A model generated the notes under the pieces. It was given only the letters and a program-made list of their open reading frames with translations. It was not told the origin of the DNA and ran no database searches. A stretch of DNA of 30,302 nt from the IMG/VR virus record IMGVR_UViG_3300023176_005623, positions 1 through 30,302 of that record; one strand, written 5' to 3'. Positions 15,508 through 22,955 of this stretch are shown one piece after another (positions within the stretch are counted from its first letter, which is position 1; every line of letters begins with the position of its first letter). Origin of the DNA: a virus. A program made the position numbers and the translations under genes.

Positions 15508-16743
15508 ATGGCAAAAAAATCGGCTAAAGTTGGGAATGATTTTATTGATATAGAAGTAACTACAATTGATTATCCCAAAGTATTCCAAAGAGGTAGTAAT
15601 ACCAATTTCGCCGAATGGAATGGTGCAAACTATTGGAATATTGTTGATGCTAATGCAACATTTTCTGATAATGAAGCGGCAGATTCTTGGATAAACACCT
15701 ACAATACAACATTAAAAGAAAATGTTTCAAATATAATTAATACTGAATTTGATATATTTGGAAGGAATGATATTTTAAATAATAATTTATTTAATTATAG
15801 AATTTCTGGGTCGAATGATGTTGACACAGAACCATCACCATTAAATGGCGGATTAGTTCCAGAATCTACATCTGGTTCTTCTACGGATAAAATTGATTTT
15901 ATGTATCCGAAGTATAGGACTAGAGAATATGATTATTTGCAAATTACTGCATATGAATATGAACCTCCAGGTGTAGGTGAGTTTGAACAAAAATTAAGTT
16001 TCTTTTCCCCAAATTCTACAGAAAGTAGAATAACAAATAAAAAGGGAAGTATTATTCTTCCTATGATTCCTGGCATATCTGAAGGAAATACTGTCAGATG
16101 GGGTCCGGATAGTTTGAGTCCTATACAACAATATTTTGCTGGAGTTGCTAGAGATGCGATAGATGATGTCAGCTCTGGAAATTTTAATGGAGGGATACAA
16201 AACTTTGTTGATAATCTGATTGGCGGAAGTCAAGAAGCACTTGCTAATCCAAATCTAAAAGAATATCTTGTAAATTATTTTGCTGGTCAATCGGTTGGAG
16301 CAAATATAGTAACACGTTCAAGTGGATTGGTTATTAATCCGAACTTGGAATTATTATTCCAAGGTCCCAACTTGCGTTCATTTGGATATCAATACAAATT
16401 AATTCCTAGGGATGATGATGAATCCAGAGAAATAAAACAAATGATAGTGTTCTTAAAAAAAGCAATGGCTCCAAAAAAGAATCAAAACTTATTCCTAAAA
16501 ACTCCATACGTTTTTAAATTAAGATATATTTTTGGAAAAACAAATAAAGATCATCCATTCTTAAATAAAATAAAAACCTGCGCACTAACAACATTGAATG
16601 TTGATTATACTCCGACAGGAAACTATATGACATATCAAGATGGTTCCATGGTTTCTTATAATTTAAGTTTGGGATTTAGCGAACTTGAACCAATCTATGA
16701 CACAGATTATCAAGATAACGATTACTCAACAATGGGATACTAA
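15508..16743 (+). CDS. 48: Baseplate tail-tube cap gp48
   Basis: A 411-residue protein (T4 gp48: 364). The C-terminal 150 residues carry the family signature: LELLFQGPNLRSFGYQYKLIPRDDDESREIKQMI, FLKTPYVFKLRYIFG, HPFLNKIKTCALTTLNVDYTPTGNYMTYQDGSMVSYNLSLGFSELEPIY. gp48 caps the baseplate and starts the tail tube together with gp54. It has a good ribosome site (aagggaagaaag, then ATG 15508) and a late promoter box upstream. The next gene, gp53, follows after 3 bases. Confidence 0.88.
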   Translation: MAKKSAKVGNDFIDIEVTTIDYPKVFQRGSNTNFAEWNGANYWNIVDANATFSDNEAADSWINTYNTTLKENVSNIINTEFDIFGRNDILNNNLFNYRISGSNDVDTEPSPLNGGLVPESTSGSSTDKIDFMYPKYRTREYDYLQITAYEYEPPGVGEFEQKLSFFSPNSTESRITNKKGSIILPMIPGISEGNTVRWGPDSLSPIQQYFAGVARDAIDDVSSGNFNGGIQNFVDNLIGGSQEALANPNLKEYLVNYFAGQSVGANIVTRSSGLVINPNLELLFQGPNLRSFGYQYKLIPRDDDESREIKQMIVFLKKAMAPKKNQNLFLKTPYVFKLRYIFGKTNKDHPFLNKIKTCALTTLNVDYTPTGNYMTYQDGSMVSYNLSLGFSELEPIYDTDYQDNDYSTMGY

Positions 16744-16746
16744 AAA

Positions 16747-17757
16747 ATGGCAAATCCGTATTTCAGAAATGTTCCAAACTTTGAATATGTAAGTAGAGAA
16801 GTAGATCAAAAAAGTATATCGGATTATTCTACTGTAAAGAATTTATTCAAAAGAGCACAAATACGTGATGATATTTTTCAAAATTTGAAATACTTTGAAA
16901 AATATCAGATTATTGGTGATGAAAGGCCAGATAATGTTGCATATAAATTTTACAACGATTCTACTTTAGATTGGGTAATTCTTTTATCAAATAATATAAC
17001 AAACGTCCAAACTCAATGGCCAATACCTCAAACAATTTTGGATTCTTTGTTAATTGAAAAATATGGCACCTATGAAAATCTTTACTCAGGAATACATCAT
17101 TATGAAACACTAGAAGTTAAAAATAGTAGGGGAGAGATAATTTTAAATTCTGGTAGGAATATTAAACCATCGTGGAAAACTGATGGAAATTTTGTTTCAG
17201 CATATAACTTTGGATATGATTTTATTGAAACAGTAACTCTAGACAATTTAAATGATATTGTTGAAGTAACTTTAAGAATTCCTATAGAGGGACTTAAAAT
17301 TGGAGATTCTATAAGTGCATTTGGATTTTCTGATGACATTTTTAATGGAAATCATATTATTTCAAGCACTACAAAAACAAGTTTTGGATTTGTTCAATCT
17401 TTTAGTTATACTGTAGAATCTGGTTCTCTAATTACAGAAGCTGTATTGAATGGAGGTGAATCTTTTGAATACACTCCTCCAGAAGAATTATTCAGTAATA
17501 AATTTTATTATGAATTTTATGACAACTATTTGAGTTCAACTGTAAGGATTCCTGCAGAAAGTATGTTAAGACCAGTTTTAAATTTTGAACACGAATCATT
17601 CATAGAAAACCAAAAAAGGAATATATTTGTACTTAAACCAAATTACTTGAATGTTGTCTTTAATGACTTAGATAACATCATGGAATACAAAAAAGGTTCT
17701 GAACAATATGTGTCCAGAACCCTTAAGAGAGCTGATAATATTAGACTATACGATTAA
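16747..17757 (+). CDS. 53: Baseplate wedge subunit gp53
   Basis: A 336-residue protein whose first ~130 residues match gp53: NPYFRNVPNFEYVSRE, the region DERPDNVAYKFYNDSTLDWVILLSNNITNVQTQWPI and KYGTYENLYSGIHHYET. T4 gp53 is 196 residues, so this one has an extra beta-rich segment (about 140-270) before a C-terminal RIPAESMLRPVLNFEH..ENQKRNIFVLKP region. gp53 links wedges and hub in the baseplate. It follows gp48 in one plus-strand unit. Its stop overlaps the stop of the convergent gp32 gene within the palindrome TTAA. Confidence 0.82.
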   Translation: MANPYFRNVPNFEYVSREVDQKSISDYSTVKNLFKRAQIRDDIFQNLKYFEKYQIIGDERPDNVAYKFYNDSTLDWVILLSNNITNVQTQWPIPQTILDSLLIEKYGTYENLYSGIHHYETLEVKNSRGEIILNSGRNIKPSWKTDGNFVSAYNFGYDFIETVTLDNLNDIVEVTLRIPIEGLKIGDSISAFGFSDDIFNGNHIISSTTKTSFGFVQSFSYTVESGSLITEAVLNGGESFEYTPPEELFSNKFYYEFYDNYLSSTVRIPAESMLRPVLNFEHESFIENQKRNIFVLKPNYLNVVFNDLDNIMEYKKGSEQYVSRTLKRADNIRLYD

Positions 17758-18713
17758 TCCATATCAACTAGTTTAGAGAAGTAGGATAGAGCATCATCTT
17801 CATCTTCATTTGAACTTGATGCTGAACTAGAACTAGAAGAAATGTTGTTCAGTTGATTACTGAGTTCTTGTGGAAGTTCACTTTCTTGACGACGAGATTC
17901 AAAGTTTGGTGAATAAGAACCACGGTCATCGTCTTCATTCTCAACTTCTTCATCAAAACGAGGACGAGATTCTGCTTTCTTTCCAAATACTGCATTCATC
18001 CGACGCTCAAGGTCCTCATAAGATTTGAACTGATCGGGTGCAGTTAAAGCAGTTAGAGAATACTCTTTCTTCCAGATGGTTTCAAGAGCATCGTCATCAT
18101 CCAGGAGTGGTGCAACTCGGTCGAACTCTGATTTGTCATAGTTCCAATAACCATCTTTCTTGACGATTTTGATTTTGAAGTTTGCACCCTGCCAGAAATC
18201 GAAAGGATTGATAGGAGTTTCATCTTCAAATTCTGGTTGCATTGACTCCATGATTTTGTCAAAGATTTTCTTACCATACTTAAAGAGAAAAACGCGACCC
18301 TCATTTTGAGGATTTGCAGGATCCTTTACAACGTAAATATTGGAGTAATAAGATAGTTTGCGCTTTTGCTTACGGACAGTTTCTTTATCTTTTTCGTTAC
18401 CACTATTCCAAAGTTCACGGTTATATTCGGAAATTGGATCCTTCTGACCAATCGTTGTCAGAGAGTTTTCAATGTACCAACCACCAGGACCTTGGAAAGC
18501 ATGGGAATACATTTTTGCCCAAGGAAGTTCTTCACTTTCAGGAGCTGGTAGGAAACGAATGATTGCAAAACCATTTCCAGTCTTGTCCATTTCAGGTTTC
18601 CAGAAACGGTCATCTACTGAAGAGTTGGTATTACTCATCTTCTCAACTTCTTTTACCAACTTGCTGGTAAGAGAACCGAGACGTGATTGCTTTTTAAGAT
18701 TTTCAAAAGACAT
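17754..18713 (-). CDS. 32: Single-stranded DNA-binding protein gp32
   Basis: A 319-residue gp32 homologue (T4: 301). It has the basic N-terminal segment (LKKQSRLGSLTSKL) for cooperative binding, an OB core with SYYSNIYVVKDPANPQNEGRVFLFKYGKKIFDKI and FWQGANFKIKIVKKDGYWNYDKSEF, and an acidic Ser-rich tail for protein contacts (SSSSSSASSSNEDEDD). It contains no cysteine at all, so the zinc site of T4 gp32 is absent. It is essential for replication, recombination and repair in T4. Two tandem promoters lie just upstream, in keeping with heavy early or middle expression. The gene converges with gp53 and no terminator is visible between them. Confidence 0.92.
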   Translation of the reverse strand: MSFENLKKQSRLGSLTSKLVKEVEKMSNTNSSVDDRFWKPEMDKTGNGFAIIRFLPAPESEELPWAKMYSHAFQGPGGWYIENSLTTIGQKDPISEYNRELWNSGNEKDKETVRKQKRKLSYYSNIYVVKDPANPQNEGRVFLFKYGKKIFDKIMESMQPEFEDETPINPFDFWQGANFKIKIVKKDGYWNYDKSEFDRVAPLLDDDDALETIWKKEYSLTALTAPDQFKSYEDLERRMNAVFGKKAESRPRFDEEVENEDDDRGSYSPNFESRRQESELPQELSNQLNNISSSSSSASSSNEDEDDALSYFSKLVDMD

Positions 18714-18753
18714 TAAATTACCTCTGATTGTTTTGGATTTGGCTTTTGGGACT

Positions 18754-18791
18754 TCTTTATCTTACTGATAGTAGGAAGGGATGTCAAGCCC
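18754..18791 (-). promoter_or_regulatory. gp32 proximal sigma70-like promoter (repeat copy 1)
   Basis: On the minus strand TTGACA (18787-18782), a 17-base spacer and TAAGAT (18764-18759) form a strong sigma70-like promoter. The predicted start is near 18752, leaving about a 40-base leader before gp32. The whole 38-base unit is repeated 54 bases upstream with only two mismatches. Confidence 0.75.
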
Positions 18792-18807
18792 GCCTTTGTT
18801 TCAGACC

Positions 18808-18845
18808 TCTTTATCTTACAGGTAGTAGGAAGGGATGTCAAGCCC
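18808..18845 (-). promoter_or_regulatory. gp32 distal sigma70-like promoter (repeat copy 2)
   Basis: A second copy of the unit, with TTGACA (18841-18836), a 17-base spacer and TAAGAT (18818-18813), 36 of 38 bases identical to the proximal copy. Its upstream edge touches the stop codon of the DUF1825 gene. Confidence 0.72.
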
Positions 18846-19171
18846 TATTCCAATTCATCTTTCATCTTTTTGATGACTGATGACATATTATTAAAAATAA
18901 CATTCATATCAACACCTTTCTGCATACCCATCAGGACTGCAGATTCTTCAATCATATTTTTCATATCAATTGCTTCTGGGTCATCAGAAAGTTTCATTCT
19001 AGTATATAAAATTCTCTGTCGCTCCAGAAGGTCTTCAAGAATATTGATATGTTCAAGCTGCTCATCTGTTCCCATTGTGGGAAATTTATAAACATTTTTA
19101 TAAATTATATCCTGTAATCGATTTATTTCTTTGATTTCTTCTCTTACAATTTCGGAATCGAAAAAATTCAT
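18845..19171 (-). CDS. DUF1825 family protein
   Basis: A 108-residue helical protein starting MNFFDSEIVREEIKEINRLQ and ending NMSSVIKKMKDELE, the pattern of DUF1825, a family found in cyanobacteria and their phages (host proteins start M-FFDSEIVQEE). The middle LLERQRILYTRMKLSDDPEA also fits. The function is unknown. The start overlaps the gp59 stop by 4 bases (ATGA), so it is probably translated together with gp59 in the replication cluster. It is probably an acquisition from the host. Confidence 0.8.
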   Translation of the reverse strand: MNFFDSEIVREEIKEINRLQDIIYKNVYKFPTMGTDEQLEHINILEDLLERQRILYTRMKLSDDPEAIDMKNMIEESAVLMGMQKGVDMNVIFNNMSSVIKKMKDELE

Positions 19172-19770
19172 TTGTTTAGCACAACTTTTTTTAACATATT
19201 CTTATATTTAACAATATCAATATTTAAAAATGGAGAATACTTTTCCATTTTCATGGATACAGAATTCCAAATTGGGTCATCAATATTTCTATCAAAACTT
19301 TTTTTATATCCAAGAATTGAATCTAAAATAATTAAAGTTTCTAAACTAATTTCTTTTGACAAATAAAGTTTTAGAATCTTTGGATGACTCCTGTTTTTGA
19401 GTGCAAAAAATGAATCAAATTCTTTATCCAAAAAAATAGATTCAATCTCCTCTTTAAAATTATAAGATAGAGATTGAATCTTTTTTTGCCATTTTAGAAA
19501 ATTATCATTACCAGATTTAATCAATTCTCCAATCCATAGTTTATCTGGATTGTCTGAAAGTGAAAAGTTTGCGACAAAAAAACTAATTATTTCATCATCA
19601 TCTTTTTGCCTACTCAGTTTTTCAAACCAAAATCTATCTTTCCTTTTATAAAAAGATTTTTCACTTGCTTTTACTTTTCCATTATATTTCAAAAAATCAT
19701 AGTTAGTTTGTGTAAAATGATTCTTTAATGAAATGTAAGTTTTGTAAGCATCAATGGGAGTCACTTTCAT
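19168..19770 (-). CDS. 59: Helicase loader gp59
   Basis: A 200-residue protein (T4 gp59: 217) with a matching layout: N-terminal YKTYISLKNHFTQTNYDFLKYNGKVKASEKSFYKRKDRFWFEKLSRQ, then FFVANF, DNPDKLWIGEL, and C-terminal SLETLIILDSILGY and DDPIWNSVSMKMEKYSPFLNID. In T4, gp59 loads the gp41 helicase on gp32-coated forked DNA. Its placement in the gp32 cluster fits. The start is 2 bases after the gp33 stop and its stop overlaps the DUF1825 start. Confidence 0.88.
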   Translation of the reverse strand: MKVTPIDAYKTYISLKNHFTQTNYDFLKYNGKVKASEKSFYKRKDRFWFEKLSRQKDDDEIISFFVANFSLSDNPDKLWIGELIKSGNDNFLKWQKKIQSLSYNFKEEIESIFLDKEFDSFFALKNRSHPKILKLYLSKEISLETLIILDSILGYKKSFDRNIDDPIWNSVSMKMEKYSPFLNIDIVKYKNMLKKVVLNK

Positions 19771-19772
19771 TA

Positions 19773-20042
19773 TCAGATAGGTAGTCTTGCTTTAGATGTT
19801 TTCTTGAGAAAATTTAATTCCATGGCATTCCACTTTACTTTTTCCTTAAGTGGTTTTGTAATCAGTTTAGATACTGATTCTACATCTATACTATTTTTTT
19901 CACAATAATATACGATGGCACTAATATAGTCCAAATCATCTGATGTTTGGACTAGATTTTCAATTTCTTTTGCGAATCTTTCAGAACACATAAATTTTTT
20001 ATCAAACTCACTAGTTAATTCGTTTTTTATTTTATTCGGCAT
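19773..20042 (-). CDS. 33: Late transcription co-activator gp33
   Basis: An 89-residue protein resembling the gp33 proteins of T4-like cyanophages (T4: 112). Visible features are a helical SAIVYYCEKNSIDVESVSKLITKPLKEKV core and the C-terminal MELNFLKKTSKARLPI. In T4, gp33 bridges the sliding clamp, RNA polymerase and gp55 at late promoters. T4 identity is low, so the name relies on the C-terminal pattern and on its usual neighbour gp59. It overlaps the preceding exonuclease gene by 11 bases. The late promoter boxes elsewhere in the window would be its targets. Confidence 0.75.
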   Translation of the reverse strand: MPNKIKNELTSEFDKKFMCSERFAKEIENLVQTSDDLDYISAIVYYCEKNSIDVESVSKLITKPLKEKVKWNAMELNFLKKTSKARLPI

Positions 20043-20712
20043 AGGAGTTTACTTTGTCTTCTACGAACTTTTTAATGTATTTTGTTAAGAGACGAATATA
20101 CTTTTCTTTGTCCCTTTCTTCGTAGACTACAACTTCACCATTTACACATGTCATAATAATGACAAATTTCTTGACTGATATTCCAGTCAATTCGTGAAGC
20201 ATACATGCATACGCACAACACTGTACAAAGTAACCATCAATCCATTCTCTAGGCTTTGGTTTTTTTGAAGTCTTAAAGTCTACGATTGCTAATTCCCCAT
20301 CAAACTCAGCAATACAATCAACTGTTCCGGCGATTCCAAAAAATTGACTATAGAGAGAACCTTCTAGAGCATAAATGTTATTTATACGACTTAATTCTGG
20401 TTTAGCAATCTTAAACAAATACTCCGATATTGGTTGAACTTTTGGAAGTTCTTTATTTAAAAGGTGATGCTCAATCAATGTGTGAGCATCAGTTCCTTGA
20501 CTTGTAGCCTGCCTAGTAATTTTATTTGCTTCTTCTTCACCTACACGGTTACGCCATTTCTGAAAGAACTCTTTATTGTAATGACTAATAACAGAAGTAA
20601 TCGATACTGCTCGAAAATTATCATCAGAATCTTTGATTTTGTAATATCTTACACCATCGATTACTTCCCTTTGTAGTTTAGGTAAATCAATTTCTACATG
20701 TTGAAAACTCAT
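20032..20712 (-). CDS. PD-(D/E)XK exonuclease, RecB/MGME1-like
   Basis: A 226-residue nuclease. Motifs in order: GTDAHTLIEH (His77), the ALEGSLYS segment with Glu117, GIAGTVDCIAEFDGELAIVDFKTSK (Asp132, Asp145, Lys147, the metal-binding D..(D/E)xK core) and QCCAYACML (Gln164, Tyr168, the QxxxY motif). This is the layout of RecB-like and MGME1-like exonucleases acting on single-stranded ends. T4-like cyanophages commonly carry such a gene near phoH and gp33. It probably processes ends in recombination or degrades DNA. The start lies 7 bases after the phoH stop. Confidence 0.8.
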   Translation of the reverse strand: MSFQHVEIDLPKLQREVIDGVRYYKIKDSDDNFRAVSITSVISHYNKEFFQKWRNRVGEEEANKITRQATSQGTDAHTLIEHHLLNKELPKVQPISEYLFKIAKPELSRINNIYALEGSLYSQFFGIAGTVDCIAEFDGELAIVDFKTSKKPKPREWIDGYFVQCCAYACMLHELTGISVKKFVIIMTCVNGEVVVYEERDKEKYIRLLTKYIKKFVEDKVNSYAE

Positions 20713-20719
20713 AAATCTA

Positions 20720-21475
20720 TCACATTCCTAGTTCATTTTTTGCAATTAGATATTCTTTAACAAGACCACTTCTACATACATCTTCAACACCAAATTCAAT
20801 AGTATCGAATGATGGCATGATACGCAGAATCTTCATGAAATCTACAATACCATTCTTTTCATTGGTCTTAACCAAATCTGATTGGGTTGCATCACCGCAG
20901 AACATAATTTTAGATTTTTCACCAACACGAGTAATGATTGAATCTAGTTCGTGCCCATTTAGATTTTGAAATTCATCAACGATAATAATAGCATTATCAA
21001 GTGTTGTACCACGAATAAAAGAAGTGCTCCAAAAACTAATCGTTCCTTGAGATTTTAGATTTCCATAAAGCATATCAAAGTCGGAATCTGATGGCATCTC
21101 GAACATGTACTTGACCATGTTCTTGTATGGAATCTGATAAAGAGATGATTTATCTTCATGGTCTCCAGGAAGAAAACCAATTTCTCTGGTAGCAACTAGA
21201 GACCTAACAATATAAATTTTTTCGTATGGAGTTTTCTCATTTAGAACATCTTTTAGTGCATTATAAAGAGTAATAAATGTTTTTCCCGTACCTGCACATC
21301 CGTATGCTACAAGATTTTGGTCTAAACGATATCTATCGAAAAGTTTTTCTTGGTTTTCGGTTAACGGTTCAATCTCTTTCATCAAAGAGACATTAATTGG
21401 CTTCTTACGTTTCATTTGTCTATTGCTCATCCCAAACGGTACTACTGGAACTAAATCTTTTTTCTTTCTTGACAT
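20720..21475 (-). CDS. phoH: PhoH-like ATPase
   Basis: A 251-residue P-loop protein. Walker A is GCAGTGKT (residues 59-66), Walker B IIIVDEFQN, with the PhoH features YIVRSLVATREIGFLPGDHEDK, MFCGDATQSDL and GVEDVCRSGLVKEY. phoH is one of the most widespread cyanophage genes; it is linked to phosphate stress in bacteria, but its phage role is uncertain (RNA-related ATPase or helicase activity is suggested). Length is close to other phage copies. It is cotranscribed with the exonuclease and gp33. Confidence 0.92.
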   Translation of the reverse strand: MSRKKKDLVPVVPFGMSNRQMKRKKPINVSLMKEIEPLTENQEKLFDRYRLDQNLVAYGCAGTGKTFITLYNALKDVLNEKTPYEKIYIVRSLVATREIGFLPGDHEDKSSLYQIPYKNMVKYMFEMPSDSDFDMLYGNLKSQGTISFWSTSFIRGTTLDNAIIIVDEFQNLNGHELDSIITRVGEKSKIMFCGDATQSDLVKTNEKNGIVDFMKILRIMPSFDTIEFGVEDVCRSGLVKEYLIAKNELGM

Positions 21476-21483
21476 TTTAAAAA

Positions 21484-21726
21484 TCAGATTGGTTTTACTC
21501 TGGATCCTGGTGCTTGAGATGCTTTTCGCAAAACATCATTCCACCCAGGGTTTTTTTGAATGAGTTTGTCTTTCCATTCTCCAACTTCTCCTGGTGTAGC
21601 ACACCCTTGAGACCAATCTCTTTGCCATTCTGGATTGTCGTTATACCATTGAGTTATATCATGAACACTCATTTCAATAACTTTTTGTTCTCCAGTTTCT
21701 TTATTAATAATTGGATAAATTGCCAT
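21484..21726 (-). CDS. Small conserved cyanophage protein (80 aa)
   Basis: An 80-residue protein starting MAIYPIINKETGEQKVIEMSV with a C-terminal PGWNDVLRKASQAPGSRVKP. The N-terminus has the beta-hairpin look of FmdB-type proteins (xxxYxxxNKxTGE), but has only one Cys and so cannot be a zinc ribbon. The ATG at 21726 is preceded by AGGAG at a good distance, which decides against an in-frame TTG 3 bases upstream. It has its own late-promoter box, unlike its phoH and thyX neighbours, so it may be a virion or late protein. No function is assigned. Confidence 0.75.
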   Translation of the reverse strand: MAIYPIINKETGEQKVIEMSVHDITQWYNDNPEWQRDWSQGCATPGEVGEWKDKLIQKNPGWNDVLRKASQAPGSRVKPI

Positions 21727-21751
21727 CAAATCTCCTATTATGAGTTTTTAA

Positions 21752-21759
21752 TATTTATT
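21752..21759 (-). promoter_or_regulatory. T4-type late promoter box (AATAAATA)
   Basis: AATAAATA on the minus strand, in the 34-base gap between thyX and the 80-residue gene. The predicted start near 21745 is about 19 bases before that gene's ATG. Because it is intergenic and correctly placed, it is a better candidate than similar octamers inside genes. Confidence 0.55.
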
Positions 21760-21760
21760 C

Positions 21761-22513
21761 TTAGGGAGAAAGTCTTGCTTTATGAAGACGTTTCTGCTCA
21801 TAATATGCCCAAACATTTGGCGACCATTCTTTAATATGCTCGGAAATTTGTTCGCACAAACATTGAATTTCTAGTTGAGCATCTAGTTTTGACCGAAGGT
21901 CTAGAAGGTGAAGAACAGAACGAAGATTAAAAGAAACTACAAAGTTTTGTCGAATTGCTTGAGGAAGATAATCCCTCAGATGTTCCTCACACATACCTTC
22001 AGAATAGTATTCTGCATATTCTTGACACTCTAGAAGAATCCTAGCGAGTTTTCTTTGACGATGCTCTTCTGTCCACTCATATTTTTTACCCTTTCGATTG
22101 GTATAAAATCCAGCTGGACGAACATAAAAAACTTCTTCAATGTCAAGTTCTTGTTTTGCAACCTGACGAACTCGTTTTCCAGTATACCTTTGAGATTGTA
22201 CATCAAAGGTAACTCCTACGCGATGAGTTCTTGCCTGAACAATTACATTATGAACGTATCCGGAAACGGAGAATGTAATTGAAGGATGTTCGATTGGACC
22301 CCAATGACCTCGCTCATTTCCCAATAGTTGGTCAACAATCCATTGACCACACTTTTCTGGACTTGGTGGTTCTACTGTATGAATAGGAACTTCTGAGTAA
22401 TCACATTTTCCAGCCTGCCAAATAATTTGTTCTGGATTTTCATAGGCATTTAGTTTTACAACGCTTAGATTTTTATCCAGAGTAAGAAGGTCTTTTGCTT
22501 TAATTGGTTTCAT
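21761..22513 (-). CDS. thyX: FAD-dependent thymidylate synthase ThyX
   Basis: A 250-residue ThyX homologue that makes dTMP from dUMP using FAD, methylenetetrahydrofolate and NADPH. The signature region is QARTHRVGVTFDVQSQRYTGKR (about residues 93-114), the cyanophage variant of the RHRx7S motif, with His97-Arg98 and Ser107. Another conserved part is NERGHWGPIEHPSITFSVSG (flavin/substrate region), and LRSVLHLLDLRSKLDAQLEIQ supplies the C-terminal Arg-rich helix. It provides thymidylate for phage DNA. It follows the 57-residue gene by 8 bases, with GAGGAA as ribosome site. Confidence 0.92.
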   Translation of the reverse strand: MKPIKAKDLLTLDKNLSVVKLNAYENPEQIIWQAGKCDYSEVPIHTVEPPSPEKCGQWIVDQLLGNERGHWGPIEHPSITFSVSGYVHNVIVQARTHRVGVTFDVQSQRYTGKRVRQVAKQELDIEEVFYVRPAGFYTNRKGKKYEWTEEHRQRKLARILLECQEYAEYYSEGMCEEHLRDYLPQAIRQNFVVSFNLRSVLHLLDLRSKLDAQLEIQCLCEQISEHIKEWSPNVWAYYEQKRLHKARLSP

Positions 22514-22521
22514 TAATTTCC

Positions 22522-22695
22522 TCAGTAAGTACTATCTTCAAAGATTTCATCATAATCGTCTATGGGTAAAAAATCAATACCCTGGTCTTCATCAATATTT
22601 CTGTTAGAACCTGGGGTTGTTTCCAATTCTTCCTCCAAAACATTTATCACAAATTTTAAATTGTCTATAATCGCTTTAATCTTTTCTGGATTCAT
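22522..22695 (-). CDS. Small acidic protein before thyX (57 aa)
   Basis: A 57-residue protein: an N-terminal helix (MNPEKIKAIIDNLKFVINVLEEELE) and an acidic tail (DEDQGIDFLPIDDYDEIFED). The ATG at 22695 is preferred to an in-frame TTG at 22710, since the predicted transcription start is near 22709. The leader is then only about 14 bases and has no clear ribosome site. It is the first gene of the thyX transcript. The protein is not recognised. Confidence 0.65.
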   Translation of the reverse strand: MNPEKIKAIIDNLKFVINVLEEELETTPGSNRNIDEDQGIDFLPIDDYDEIFEDSTY

Positions 22696-22715
22696 TATTA
22701 GTGGAAACAATAGAA

Positions 22716-22744
22716 ATTATAGACAAAAAAAGAGGGGATGTCAA
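22716..22744 (-). promoter_or_regulatory. Consensus sigma70 promoter driving the thyX operon
   Basis: On the minus strand TTGACA (22744-22739), a 17-base spacer and TATAAT (22721-22716): both hexamers are perfect matches to the bacterial sigma70 consensus. The -35 box lies partly in the loop of the terminator hairpin of the upstream operon, and the spacer holds that terminator's T-run. Confidence 0.85.
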
Positions 22745-22751
22745 TCCCCTC
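22725..22751 (-). terminator. Intrinsic terminator of the DUF4278 micro-operon
   Basis: On the minus strand an 8-bp perfect stem GAGGGGAT/ATCCCCTC with a 4-base TGAC loop is followed at once by seven T residues. It lies 11 bases beyond the stop of the 27-residue gene. It is a textbook rho-independent terminator. Confidence 0.88.
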
Positions 22752-22761
22752 ATCAGAATTT

Positions 22762-22845
22762 TTACTTATTCAACAATCGAACCTCAAGTACAATTAACAA
22801 GATGAAAATAGCACTTGCAATTGTAATTTCTGCTACAACCATCAT
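22762..22845 (-). CDS. 27-residue single-helix membrane peptide
   Basis: MMVVAEITIASAIFILLIVL followed by EVRLLNK: one hydrophobic helix and a short charged C-terminus. Its ATG overlaps the upstream stop (ATGA) and it ends just before the terminator. It is too short for standard gene callers; support comes from the coupling, the membrane-helix composition and the precise fit to the operon end. It resembles small photosynthetic or respiratory complex subunits only in shape, not in recognisable sequence. Confidence 0.55.
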   Translation of the reverse strand: MMVVAEITIASAIFILLIVLEVRLLNK

Positions 22846-22955
22846 AGTTTTGTTTTGCAATTTCCTGCCATACAAAGCTGAGCATTATACAATTTTTTCT
22901 CTTTAATTTGCTTTTCTTTAATTATAGAAAGCCAATTAACTGGAGATTTTTTCAT
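22842..22955 (-). CDS. 37-residue basic protein
   Basis: MKKSPVNWLSIIKEKQIKEK, then KLYNAQLCMAGNCKTKL. Start and stop are both coupled by ATGA overlaps, to the DUF4278 gene upstream and the 27-residue gene downstream. Two cysteines lie six residues apart (C..AGNC). No family is recognised. Confidence 0.55.
   Translation of the reverse strand: MKKSPVNWLSIIKEKQIKEKKLYNAQLCMAGNCKTKL

Noticed and set aside
20379-20386. Exact TATAAATA on the minus strand
   Set aside because: It lies inside the exonuclease coding sequence (Arg-Ile-Asn-Asn codons), over 330 bases from the next start. A chance match is likely in this A+T-rich DNA.
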